A stretch of 64,000 nt of DNA from Axinella damicornis (taxonomy: Eukaryota > Porifera > Demospongiae > Axinellida > Axinellidae). Of this stretch, positions 8,656 to 18,313 are shown one piece after another (the first letter of the stretch is position 1; each line of letters starts with the position of its first letter). The stretch spans positions 13,478,471 to 13,542,470 of the forward strand of contig OZ007510.1 in NCBI GenBank assembly GCA_963931865.1, in the 5' to 3' direction. Both the position numbers and the translations under genes were made by a program. The notes beneath the pieces are model-generated. The model was not told the DNA's origin and did not search any database. It saw only the letters and a list, made by a program, of their open reading frames with translations.

Positions 8656-11013
8656 ATGTCGGTATCCTCCGTGCAGCACGTCAACTCGGGAGGATCTACA
8701 TATTATGATCTAGGAGATGGCTTCACTGGTTCTTCGGAGATCGGAGCTAACAGGCTTTCAACCTGTCTTCTTCAGGTTTGTTGTTTATGGTTCAGTACAA
8801 TTTTAAATAATTCGTCCAGGGAAATAAATAATTATCCTGAGTTGCTGCAGCTAGCTGCGGCCATTATTATTTTACTGTCTCCAAATAAAGTTCACCCTAG
8901 CGTGGTAATCAACTGCCCATTTCTGAATAGCATACTCCGAAATGCGAGAGTATCAATCACCTGGTGCACTTCTTTGCTGATTTCCTCTCCAGTGCTGGGC
9001 ATCAGCTGCAACAGTTACAGCATCCTGTCCCCCACTTGGCACTAGAGAATGCTCCGACCGCAAAAAAGCCACCAGAAGATGTCAGGGTAGGTACCACGAC
9101 TACTATAGCTAGTCTTGATTCCAGACCCAAACAACCGCAGCACGAATTGTTGTCGTTTGGGTCTAGACCGACGCTAACTAAAAGCTTTCATTGTACAACT
9201 CCCTCTCATATGTGTAGGTTAGTCAACTTAGCAATGGCATCGCTGGAGAACTATCTCACCACTCCAACGTGTCTGTGTTTGTGAGGGCAGGCAGCCGGTA
9301 TGAGACCTAAAACCAGAGAGGACTGACACACCTCAGAAACTGTGCCTTCCTGGTGCGTGCGTCTCGGGTATTGAAACTTCACAAACTACCTCCTCTGTTT
9401 CAAAGATAGAGGATAGAGTATCTACTTCCATTATGTACTGCTTTTGAAGGAGGTGGATGACATTGGAAGCTCATTGACGTAAGCTGTTCAGTTAGACGTT
9501 CAGGGTATTTATACTGACTTTGTGATGTTCTTGTTTTGTATAGTGCAACTACAACCCGTGAACACCTAATCTACTCATCTGAGTTCCTGAGGCAACCTGT
9601 AAGCCTGTCCAGTGAATGGACCCTTTCTTTCGCAGTTTTATAATAAGTTATAACCCCCTTCCTCCTCCTTCCCTCCATCCTACTGAGCATTCATACCATT
9701 CCTTCCTGCAGTGGACTTGTAGTAGACACTCTTGGGACAGTCGTCAGCTCACCACTGTTCCAACCCTGGGAGGTATGCCAGAGTACATTGGACATAATTA
9801 TGTGTTAGCTGAGACTCATACTGCGGACATGTCGAGCTCTAGTCTGAGTATACCGGAAATACTGGACCCAGTGTGGGGTTCAGTACTGAGGATATGTTGC
9901 CTGTAGTCTGGGTACTGGACCCAGAGTGGGGTATAGCCTGTAGTCTGGTCTTGCTTTCAGCATCACACAAGATCTCTCCCCTAATTATCCACGTTCCCCT
10001 TGACGATTAGTCGACTGATTGACTGAATTAAGGCTGTTGACTAATATTCTCAGAGTGTGCTGATTAGCTGCACATGCACAGTTCATTACCTCATGCTCAT
10101 GGTTGTGACAAGATGGCTAAGAGCCTCTGCTAGTTCTTGCTCAGGCGCCATACAGCAAATGTTGGTCTGGCAGCAGCTGGGTCTGCCAGACCTGTTCCGC
10201 TGCCTTCACAGGAGCTGCTAGCTGAAGCTGTCTAGCATTAACATACTTCCTGTTTCATACTCAATCAGTCGATTAGTCACCTAAGCAAGCTATGTCAACT
10301 AGAGAAATTCCCTTGTTGTTCGACTAGGGAAATTCCCGATCCCTAACTTGCCAACTTTCGTCACCTGCAGTATAAGTGATGTTTGTACTGGTATCACAGA
10401 GTGAGATTATCTTGTGACAATGAGCTCTCATTATCGTTTGCTGTGTTTGTGTCTCTGCCAGTTGTGAATCACAGTGAGCTTGTGCAACATGCTGAAGCAG
10501 CATTTGGCGAAGGAATGAGCACCACTGATTCTCTAAGTGAATACGTCGGAGGTGTAACTGGCACACAAAGCCCTACTCTATTCCCACAATGAGTTGCATC
10601 CTCCTGATGCAGGTGCTGAGGTGTGCATACCCTCAGGCTCCTCCCTCTGCAAGAGAGCCAGGTAACAAATTACTAGGTGCCATTATCATTCCTATTGTGA
10701 ACCCCTCTTGTGTCCCTCATAGCCTTGCAAACCCGAAAGATATACCTGCTGCTGGCGTTTTACAGGTGTGTGTATGTGAACTCAAGGTGAATATTACACT
10801 TCTTGCTGCTTGTCAACTCAGTGTACTGTGTGCATTTGCTCTTTCTCTTCTAGCATGTACCAGCGCCAGCAATGTAGTACATTGTAATCCCACCCCCATC
10901 TGTACATACACACGTGCACTAGAACCCCACACGCTGACGGAAAGTGGGTGCATGTGTGCACTGTGGATCTTCCGGGTCCAACATACCATACCCTCTTCCA
11001 TCCCTCCTTCCCT

Positions 11014-11034
11014 CCCCCCCCCCCCCCCCCCCCC
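11014..11034 (+). repeat. C run before gene X exon acceptor, U2
   Basis: About 21 consecutive C within the polypyrimidine tract ahead of CTCTCCTCAG. The same place holds only about 8-12 C in the other units. Confidence 0.8.
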
Positions 11035-11557
11035 TCTCCTCAGAGCCAGAAGTTGTGTCTGCTGATCCTCCTGCTGGTCAAGGGCGCTGACCACCTGGTC
11101 ATTACAGGCTCACCCCTGCACTTTGTAATGCCAAGGAGAAGTACTCCACTGATGACAAGGTATGAGACATTCATCTCCACCTGCTCCTCCCTTCCTGCTC
11201 ATCTCCTTCTACCACTCTGCCTTCCCTCTAGCTGTGCTGGCTAGCGACTGAGCTAATGGAGCAGTGTAACAGCGGAGAGACCTCCCGCGTCATCCTCCAC
11301 CAGAAGATCCTCAGCATATGATCATCTTCTCTGACGTGCTCCAGATGATTCTCACCAGAATCGAGGAAGCCCGAAGGTCCCAGCAGTTCATCAACATGCC
11401 CAAGTTCTCTGCCTTCATAAAGTACCTCTATGCCAGCTCGGGTGAGCAACGCAAATGCTCTGTAACAGTAGCCTTGTTCCAGGCGCTTGGTACTGAGCTA
11501 GACATTCAGTAGATCACAAATATAGTGTGCAATGACAATGGTCAGTAGCCTTGTTCC

Positions 11558-11614
11558 TAGCCTCGTTCCCAGGCCTTCTAAACTGGAGGTGTAGAAGGTC
11601 TGGGAACGAGGCGA
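11558..11614. repeat. Short hairpin, U2
   Basis: Same as U1, right arm GTGTAGAAGGTCTGGG. Confidence 0.7.
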
Positions 11615-12240
11615 GCTTGATTCTGCACTAGATGTTCAGAATATATTGTCAGGTGCCCAACTGATAATAGTCATGGAGTGGACATTTCTTGTGGCTCCTG
11701 TCAACTCAATGTGGTGCTGCCGTAATCAAGTTATTGAGTGCACATGGGAGTGTGTGTGCTGGGGAAATGGTCCTCAGTTAGCTGTATGACAACCCCCCAA
11801 ATTTTGGCATTATGTATACACATCACCAAACCACAAGTTAATTTACCTGCTTGAGGGAAGCAAGTACAATATATAAGTTTTCGATTACGATGGGCAATCG
11901 CTGTTTCAAGTTTTAGGATTATGTTCCTACACTTTGACCTCTGTCCTTTGACTTCTTCTGTTCAAGGAGGGACTGAGTGTTGGGGAGAAGGTAAAGAGGT
12001 GGGTGAAAATTGAAGTGTCGAGTAACACCCAGAAGAAGGAGTGACTTGTGGACAATGACAGCCACGTATTGGGAGAGCTCAGGATGAACAGGAATTAACC
12101 CACTGCTGTCAGGTGGGCTCCAACATATATACTATATAGGCATTTGGTCTTTTTTTATTGCTACACAAGTTGGAGGGTATGCTACAAGGAGCAGCGTACT
12201 CCCCCCTCCTTAATTCTCTGATCTGGTCATGTTTTTGGCC

Positions 12241-12862
12241 TTCCCCCTGTCAGCTTTGGGGGAAAGACTGACTATCTCTACTAACCGACTCTCTACTCCC
12301 CCCCCCCTTCTTCAGCCGAATGGCCATTGCGGTGAACAGCTGTGACTCTGCCGCATAGGGTGGCAGTCCAGAGAGGGCCTGTCCCACACAATATGCAGGA
12401 CATCAGCACGGTACCGGTAGGATGATGTGCCGTCAGTGACCAGCTCTGAGAATGTTGAACTTGTCATGTTATGGAGCGAATCCAGTTTATATTCCTCCTC
12501 CTGCTCCTCCTCCTCCTCCTCCTCCTCCTCCCCCCAATTCTTGTAGGTTGCCATTCCCACCATGTTCACCGGCAGCTATGAAATACTCACCAATGCTAAG
12601 CGGCTTTACTCAGTGATTGTCATCCGCATCAAACGAGGCCAACAGGTACACGTCCTATTTCAGTTTAGCTTCTTAGCCTCCACACTGGCTTGCAACCAAC
12701 TACATGTACAGCACCTAACTACACCCTCAGTATACCCTAACTTCACCCTCAGTATACCCTGAGTATATCCTAGCTATACCCTAACTACCACCCTCAGTAT
12801 ACCCTAACTAGCCTAACTACACCCTCAGCATACCCTAACTATGGCTACACCTTCAGTATAAC
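12241..12862 (+). other. Type B-specific block, U2
   Basis: 622 bp absent from type A, where GTTTTTGGCC joins TCTAACTACACC directly. It contains a 10-base C run (12298-12307), a possible exon after TTCTTCAG, a TCC trinucleotide tract (about 12492-12532), the 99-bp exon and a degenerate minisatellite built on CCCTCAGTATACCCTAACTA (about 12712-12862). Confidence 0.8.
12547..12645 (+). other. Type B-only exon, U2 copy
   Basis: 99 bp, 33 codons, between TTCTTGTAG and GTACAC. It reads VAIPTMFTGSYEILTNAKR, then YSVIVIRIKRGQQ, and is open in all three type B units. The residue before YSV is L here and H in U4 and U6. It looks like a genuine coding exon of gene X, or of a second gene, and is absent from every type A unit. 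Confidence 0.55.
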
Positions 12863-12918
12863 CTAACTGCACCAGTATACCCTAATGTGTTGGGAAATGT
12901 ATACTTAAGCTCGCTAAC

Positions 12919-13214
12919 CAAGAATCTCTGGTACGAACAGCATGAGCAACTTGATTCTGGAGGTGGAGGTACACTGTCACAAGGTGCAGGGCATGACGGA
13001 AGCTTTTACCGATGCGCTGCATAGCCGTGCAAAAACGAGCAGTTCAGTTCACCAAAAAGCCGTATTTACTGCTTTTCTTGAGGGAGACAGCAGATAAATT
13101 TGCCAGGGATTATGCTATCAAAAAAGCTTCCGTCATGCCCTGCACCTTTATTGTGACAGCGCACCTCCACCGCCAGAATCAAGTTGCTCACGCTCTTCGT
13201 ACCAGAGATTTTTG
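12919..13214. mobile_element. 296-bp foldback MITE, U2
   Basis: Orthologous copy; TTTATTG for TTAATTG in the right arm. Confidence 0.75.
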
Positions 13215-15417
13215 ATAATATGATGACCATTACTATACAAATGGGTCTGACACTAGCCTCGTTCCTATAGGCCCAAGTGACGGAGGAGAAAAGGGCCTGG
13301 TTTCCACTGTTTGCGCTTGCCCTATTTATCCGTAACTGAGACATGTATTCATAAGGGGGAGGCTGAGGGTGCGAATGACATCTTTGTAGTCATACAGTAT
13401 GTATGGTTGAGTGTGTGACGCTTTCTACTTTACTACACTAGCTGGTCCTTCTTCTGTTAGATGAGCTGGTTGGGTACAAACCGAACTTCTTGTTATCCCA
13501 TGTTCACTTGGTTTGCCACTTGCAGAGTTCACTTGGCTTGCCTTGGGCAGAGTTCATTGCTCACCACTGTGTGGTTGGTGGACATCACATCCCAGGTATG
13601 AAAACTAATAAGCAAATGAAATTAGTGTTACATAGTTAGTGGTCTTGTAATCTCCCTACTTTCTGTACTGGTGTTGCAGACATGGGCTGTTCTTGGGTGC
13701 TTGCATGAAATTTTAGAATGCACTTACAATAACTGCTGTCTGGGATTTTTGGATGGGATAGTAGAATGGACTGGAGACCTTTCGCCCCAATGTAAAACAT
13801 TACTGGTGATGTCGTAGTAGTGTGGTGCATTGTTGCTACACACTAGGACTTTGTGTGTTTCGGTGTAGGCCTAGCCTGGTGGGACTGACCTCTATAGCGA
13901 CCATGCCACGATCTGTGCCATGCTAACATGACTGATAGTACCTGTCATCCGAACATGGATCAGTTACTCTATGTCAAATGCTGTTCATCAGAATTGTGCT
14001 CAGCTATTATGCTAGTAGAATTCTGGATGCCGTTTGTACTTCAAAAAGTATGCTGGCATAATGGGAAAGGCCCAATTGTTACTTGCATAACAGGAACATG
14101 CACAGGTGGTGCATACACAGTCACGTAAGCCTTCACCCTGCACTGCACCATGGTTTCCTCACTGCCTGCACGGCAGTTACCAAATCACTCTCCCTGTTAT
14201 GGCATGTCATCAAGGAGGGAAACATTGAAAAGTGAGTAGTCTCTCTCCTCTTTCCCTGTTGCGAGGGGATTTAAAAGGGAGTAGAGAGTCTCCCCTCTCT
14301 TGTTCCTGCATTGCAAGAATGATATTCGCCTGACAAAGCCTATCAAACAACTTCAAAACAAGTCTGTCCATTCAGACTGTGTATGTGAACTGACATGCAT
14401 GAGATAGTGTTATTCCATCCTCCACTCCCCCATGGGACTGAGGCTGGCTTATGGCATTCCCCCTTGTTTCTGAGAGTTGGAACATGACAGACCATCACTT
14501 AATTTTTCTGAGAAACTACTTTTGAATGGTGTCTGTGTATGTGTGCATGTTTTGTTGTCCTGACTTCCTCATCCTCAGTTTGGTTAATGCCGTGCAGATC
14601 TCAAGTGCAGTTGCCTGTAATTATATGTCATACTCTGTACAAGCATAACTATTTTAAGAGCACAGAATAATTTTGAGTGTAATACCTCAGGGGGTCAGCA
14701 TCACATACTGTATTGTCAGTTGTGTTTTGAGGTTGGTAGTTCAGTGATGATGTCATATCACCACCCCCTGCTAATGGGGCCCAGGAACCGCATGAAAACC
14801 GTCTGTATCGGAGATGCGGCTTTCCTGGGTTATCAAATGAAAATGAGTGAATTGAACTGTAGTCTGTGAAGCCTCTTTTCCCTGATTCCACTGGCAGATC
14901 CTCACCTTCCACCATCATGCTGTGATGTGTATGGCTTACTCCAGGGATGACAGGCTCTTGCTATCAGTCGGTGAGTCAGTGTGCATCATAAGTAGCAGCA
15001 TCTCAGGGGCGTAACTAGGATTTGGAGACCGAGGAGGTATTGAGTTCTCAGCGACATTTATAGGGTCACTATCAGTTTATCAGCGCTGTCACGCGGACAC
15101 AGGCAGTTTTTGGACGGTCACAGGCTGTGACCCTGGTTGCAGCTCTAAGTACCGCTCATATTGGAGTGACCCCTTGAAGAAACATCAGGTCAATGCCTGA
15201 GGATTTTATTACAGTTCTCTGCCTGCAGGTGTGTAGTGTGGCACTCAGTGAGTGTGGCACCTACCTTGATAGCTGTGGTCGGGATGGCTTTCTGTCTGTG
15301 TTGTCCATGGCAACCATGGAACAGGTGGTCTTCCTTCAAACACCCAAGAAGGTAGAGACTTGTGACCTGTTCACCGATAACACAGATTGTTTCATGCAGC
15401 TGTTATCCTTTCCTATA

Positions 15418-15531
15418 GTTGTGTTGTAGTCTCGGTACCAGATCCTACGAGGGTCTGGTACCGAGACTACAACACAACTAGTCTCGGTACCAGACCATCA
15501 CACGTGGGTCTGGTACCGAGACTAGTTGTGT
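15418..15531. repeat. Double hairpin, U2
   Basis: Same arms and loops as in U1. Confidence 0.85.
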
Positions 15532-15608
15532 GTAGCTCAGTACATTGTGTAATATTTGCAGGTTGCACTACTCTCTAGATTCTCAGTAACCAATTCCTTC
15601 TTTCCCAG

Positions 15609-15827
15609 GAATGCACAAGTGCTGCATTCTCACCAGTGCAGTCACTGCCATCCATTACCAGCACAAATCAGCAGGAGTCTCCTCCCTCCACCCCACCCCC
15701 ACCTCCACACCTGGTAGCTGGCTATAGCGATGGGACACTGAGGGTGTTTGATGTTGGGAAGGTACAGATGGCACGAAAGTGCAACCTCATGCAGCTCCTA
15801 TTACGGCAGTCGCTTGTTCACCCAATG
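15609..15827 (+). other. WDR90: WDR90-like exon 3 in U2, with the shared frameshift
   Basis: Exon of 219 bp between TTTCCCAG and GTAAGT. Exon 2 ends in phase 0 and exon 4 needs one leftover base, so a length of 3n+1 is required; 219 is 3n. The break lies at about 15774-15779 (GCACGAAAGTGC), where the homologous reading changes frame. If translated as it stands, the reading frame stops a few codons into exon 4 (GCC ATG TGA). Confidence 0.7.
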
Positions 15828-15893
15828 GTAAGTATGCTTCAGGTCATTTGTAGATTTGCTCCTCTGCATTTGGAGTGACTTGTGGCCAAGTGG

Positions 15894-15968
15894 TTAAGGT
15901 AGCATTATACCTTTACCGTTAGGGTACCTTTAACCGTGGGGGTCCCGAAATGTATAATGCTACCTTAA
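15894..15968. mobile_element. 75-bp hairpin with TTAA ends, U2 (type B only)
   Basis: Begins TTAAGGTAGCATTATAC and ends with the exact complement (GTATAATGCTACCTTAA). TTAA at both tips could be a very small TTAA element or a chance hairpin end. Equivalent copies lie near 33270-33344 in U4 and 53570-53644 in U6. Confidence 0.55.
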
Positions 15969-15989
15969 GTATTCGCCTGGCAACTCACT

Positions 15990-16451
15990 GTCTAGTACAC
16001 CTGAACTAAGTCTAGCAGCTAGGCCCTCTCTGCCCCGGCCGGTCAAGCAGGCGGGCGGCGAAGAGGGTCTAGCAAACATTGCACTTGATTGCATTTCAAC
16101 TGACCAATCAGATCTCACTGAAGCTATTTGTTCCAATTTTATTCATGTCTCTCATGGTAGTAAACCGAGCCGCTCGTGTGCGATCACCCCACAGAGAGCA
16201 TCTAAAAACTTACACTCTAGCTAAACTAGTCCAACCTGGATGCCTCCAAGGGTACAGAACTCGTCCTCAACTTGAGCTGGCACTTCACCAGTTCACAGGT
16301 ACATGTAATTGGCATTCCAGAGAAACATGATTTTGTGCAATGTTTGCTACACCCTCTCCACCCTGCGGGCACGGCTTCGCCACGAGCCCACTTGACCGGC
16401 TGGACGGAGAGGGGCTAGCGGCTAGACTGACCTGAACTGTGTGTACACTAG
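15990..16451. mobile_element. Foldback element of about 460 bp, U2 (type B only)
   Basis: Left arm from GTCTAGTACACCTGAACTAA to GTCTAGCAAACATTGCAC; right arm from GTGCAATGTTTGCTACACCC to CTGAACTGTGTGTACACTAG. The arms are imperfect complements of about 90-115 bp around a centre of about 250 bp. Type A units keep only the right arm (U1 6675-6789). Confidence 0.65.
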
Positions 16452-16845
16452 TGCTGCCACGATATGAGAATCTGATATTGTATATCACATGTCATAGTGT
16501 TTTATGTCAGACATATCACCAAGCTTACAGGATAGTTTCACATGAGTTCGGGGTAGTTCAGTCCCTCGAACCTGCTCAAACCACTGGTTGACTGTGGGAA
16601 CCAAGCCTAGAGGATAGTTTCACATGACATATCACAATAATTATACTTGCAATTGAATGTCACTAAGTGGTCCAGTCATGAAAATTAATGCAATGGGCAG
16701 TACCAATGTACACATATAACAGTATAAACTTAATTACATTGAGCAAACTCGCTGACGCTCGCCCCAATTATGTTGCACCTTTATTGCATAGCATTGACAG
16801 GATACTCATGCACACACTAGTACACACACATACACACTAACACAG

Positions 16846-16982
16846 GCCATGTGATCTTCTCAGGCTGCTCCAATGGTGTGGTAACCATTAGCAACCCTTC
16901 CACTGGGCTGGTGGTGTGTGTGATCACTGACCATCAGGGAGCACCCATCACTAAGATGCACACCTCCGACAGACCTGTCAAG
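16846..16982 (+). other. WDR90: WDR90-like exon 4 in U2
   Basis: Exon of 137 bp between AACACAG and GTATCT. It codes for GHVIFSGCSNGVVTISNPS and TDHQGAPITKMHTSDRPVK. The phrase DHQGAPI is, from memory, a conserved feature of WDR90. It is unchanged in U1-U6, with at most silent changes seen. Confidence 0.78.
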
Positions 16983-17044
16983 GTATCTGCTAGTCTGTCC
17001 TACCTCCAACTTTGGTTTCCAAGACAGTACACCTTCCCTCCCAG

Positions 17045-17212
17045 CGTCCTGGGTCTGAGAACTGCTACCAATGTTTGCCGGCCAGTGTGGACTGGAGGGT
17101 GAGCGTGTGGAGTGCAGACTGCAGAAGGGACGTTTGCCAACTGGTGGACTGGCTCACATTCCCAGGGCCCTCTTCTGCTCCCGATGGCACCAGGCTCAGG
17201 AGAGGACGCAAG
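17045..17212 (+). other. WDR90: WDR90-like exon 5 in U2
   Basis: Exon of 168 bp (180 bp in type A) between CTCCCAG and GTGCTC. It codes for PASVDWRVSVWSADCRRD followed by CQLVDWLTFPGPSSAPDG. Type A units carry an in-frame 12-bp insertion after RRDV (near 7479-7490 in U1), flanked by the repeat CGTTTG, which looks like a local duplication. Confidence 0.75.
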
Positions 17213-17425
17213 GTGCTCAACCCAACACCTGCATTTTTCAAAAGTGTTCTTGAAATTGTGTGCTTAGCCTCGGGTATATATGACACAACTAGCTACTGTA
17301 GGAGCTCAAATGTATGGGGATGCACTCTAGCCAGAGAACTTGAGATGCTGTTGTATGCACTGCAGTGCACAGTGGCATTCACTTCCTAGCTCAATCACAC
17401 ATCTCACCCTCCTCTCTCCCCTCAG

Positions 17426-17633
17426 TGCCGGTATGAACTTCTGCCCCCTAGCCTGGCACGCTTCAGCCCCACAGACCCAGACACTATCCTGTACGTGGGA
17501 CACAGCATGGAAAGGTGTGTACAGTTCTGCAGCCTCTCACAGAAGGCAGTTGTCAGGACGTCTGCCCTCACCCAAAGGGCCACATTCATGGGTGCATCAC
17601 CACAGGGGCACCTTCTGGCCTTTGGCTGCCAAG
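17426..17633 (+). other. WDR90: WDR90-like exon 6 in U2
   Basis: Exon of 208 bp between CCCCTCAG and GTAAGT. It codes for CRYELLPPSLARFSPTDPD, TILYVGHSMERCVQFCSL and ASPQGHLLAFGCQ. Frame and phase join cleanly to exon 7 (ERAVKIMD). Confidence 0.75.
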
Positions 17634-17958
17634 GTAAGTCAGGTGGAAACATGACATTGTAGGTGTGGTGGACTGCTTTGTGCATAAAGTATTATATTAT
17701 AGCAGTACAGAGTTCTCAGGGCATTGGACTTCGTCACAAAATATTCCTGTCAGAAAATTTGTTGGAGAAAGAGTGTAAACTGCTCACTGTAGAACTGTAG
17801 CATAGTGCTAATTTTACCCCGCCGATACCTGATATCATAATACACCACTGTAGCACAATGTGTACTTGAATCGAAAAATTATTATCTTGTCTCTTGCAGA
17901 GCATGCTGTGAAGATCATGGACTAGGATGAAGGCTCATTCCAGGACTATACTGGCCAC

Positions 17959-18107
17959 TAGCCTTGTCCCCAGTCCTACCCCGTTCTTTCTGTTCTTCGG
18001 TTTGCTTTGACAATAATACACGGATGCAGAAGAGCGCACCGCTCTTCCACATCTGTCAACGCGAACCAAAGAACAGAAAAAACGGGGTAGGCCTGGGAAT
18101 GAGGCTA
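17959..18107. mobile_element. MITE inside last WDR90-like exon, U2
   Basis: 149 bp with terminal repeats TAGCCTTGTCCCCAG and, reverse-complemented, TAGCCTCATTCCCAG. It is flanked by ACTGGCCAC at 17950-17958 and 18108-18116, a perfect 9-bp target duplication. Long inner arms (CCCCGTTCTTTCTGTTCTT and its near complement) fold into one hairpin. Removing one duplication and the element rejoins the coding sequence GSFQDYTGH to HDRMK. Confidence 0.85.
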
Positions 18108-18313
18108 ACTGGCCACCATGACAGAATGAAAATAATGTGTAATCTTTTCCCCCTTTGGAAAGTTTCTTGTATCCACCCGTAGCTCCACTCTACATGTATT
18201 GGACGTTGTAGTCTGATGATTTTGTGTACTTGCACTGTTGAATATGAGAGGCGCGGCTCGTTATTAAAAGTTAACTAGCACATGATCCTTCCGGATTCCT
18301 TACCTGCGATACT

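Larger units (their letters stand above)
19..9336 (+). repeat. Tandem unit U1 (type A)
   Basis: First of seven direct copies, 9,318 bp from the gene X exon starting AAACTGTGCC to the same point in U2. The first 18 bases of the window differ slightly from the other junctions. Type A marks are the missing block at 2911/2912, the 68-bp palindrome at 6476 and a 504-bp TTAA element. Positions about 1890-2270 carry type B variants, so the unit is mosaic. The boundary is a chosen alignment point, not a proven duplication breakpoint. Confidence 0.95.
8656..12645 (+). pseudogene. Gene X 5' half from U1 into U2
   Basis: Putative first exon 8656-8775, ATG to CAG before GTTTGT, 40 codons starting MSVSSVQHVNSGG. 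Exon 2 is 8931-9086 (ESINHLVHFFADFLSSAG, LQQLQHPVPHLALENAP), exon 3 is 9218-9297 (VSQLSNGIAGELSHHSNV) and exon 4 starts at 9337, with phase kept across 2-3-4. Further exons are 9544-9598 and 9712-9772, and the helical pieces equivalent to U1 1715-2112. The type B-only exon 12547-12645 comes last. Exon 4 meets an in-frame TAG at 9407. No family recognised; it reads like a helical cytosolic protein. The phase agreement is real evidence for coding ancestry. Confidence 0.5.
14898..18216 (+). pseudogene. WDR90: WDR90-like C-terminal WD40 exons, copy in U2 (best type B)
   Basis: Exons at 14898-14970, 15215-15351, 15609-15827, 16846-16982, 17045-17212, 17426-17633 and 17900 onwards. Exon 3 opens with ECTSAAFSPVQSLPS, then a proline-rich loop and LVAGYSDGTLRVFDVGKV. 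After that the homologous frame shifts by one base to KVQPHAAPITAVACSPNG, which runs in phase into exon 4 (HVIFSGCSNGVVTIS). Exon 5 lacks the 12-bp type A insertion and keeps RRDVCQLVDWLTFPGP, closest to the family. Exon 7 has TAG at 17923-17925 followed by DEGSFQDYTGH, then the MITE. Beyond the MITE the last WD strand is frameshifted and its HVWDVVV is HVLDVVV. Confidence 0.78.

Noticed and set aside
12312..12569. Minus-strand glutamate-rich frame
   Set aside because: The E run is the complement of the unstable TCC tract, and the frame is antisense to the type B-only exon and its intron.
12720..12860. ACCCTAAC motifs as an interstitial telomere
   Set aside because: The repeat unit is about 20 bases and irregular; there is no run of TTAGGG/CCCTAA units.
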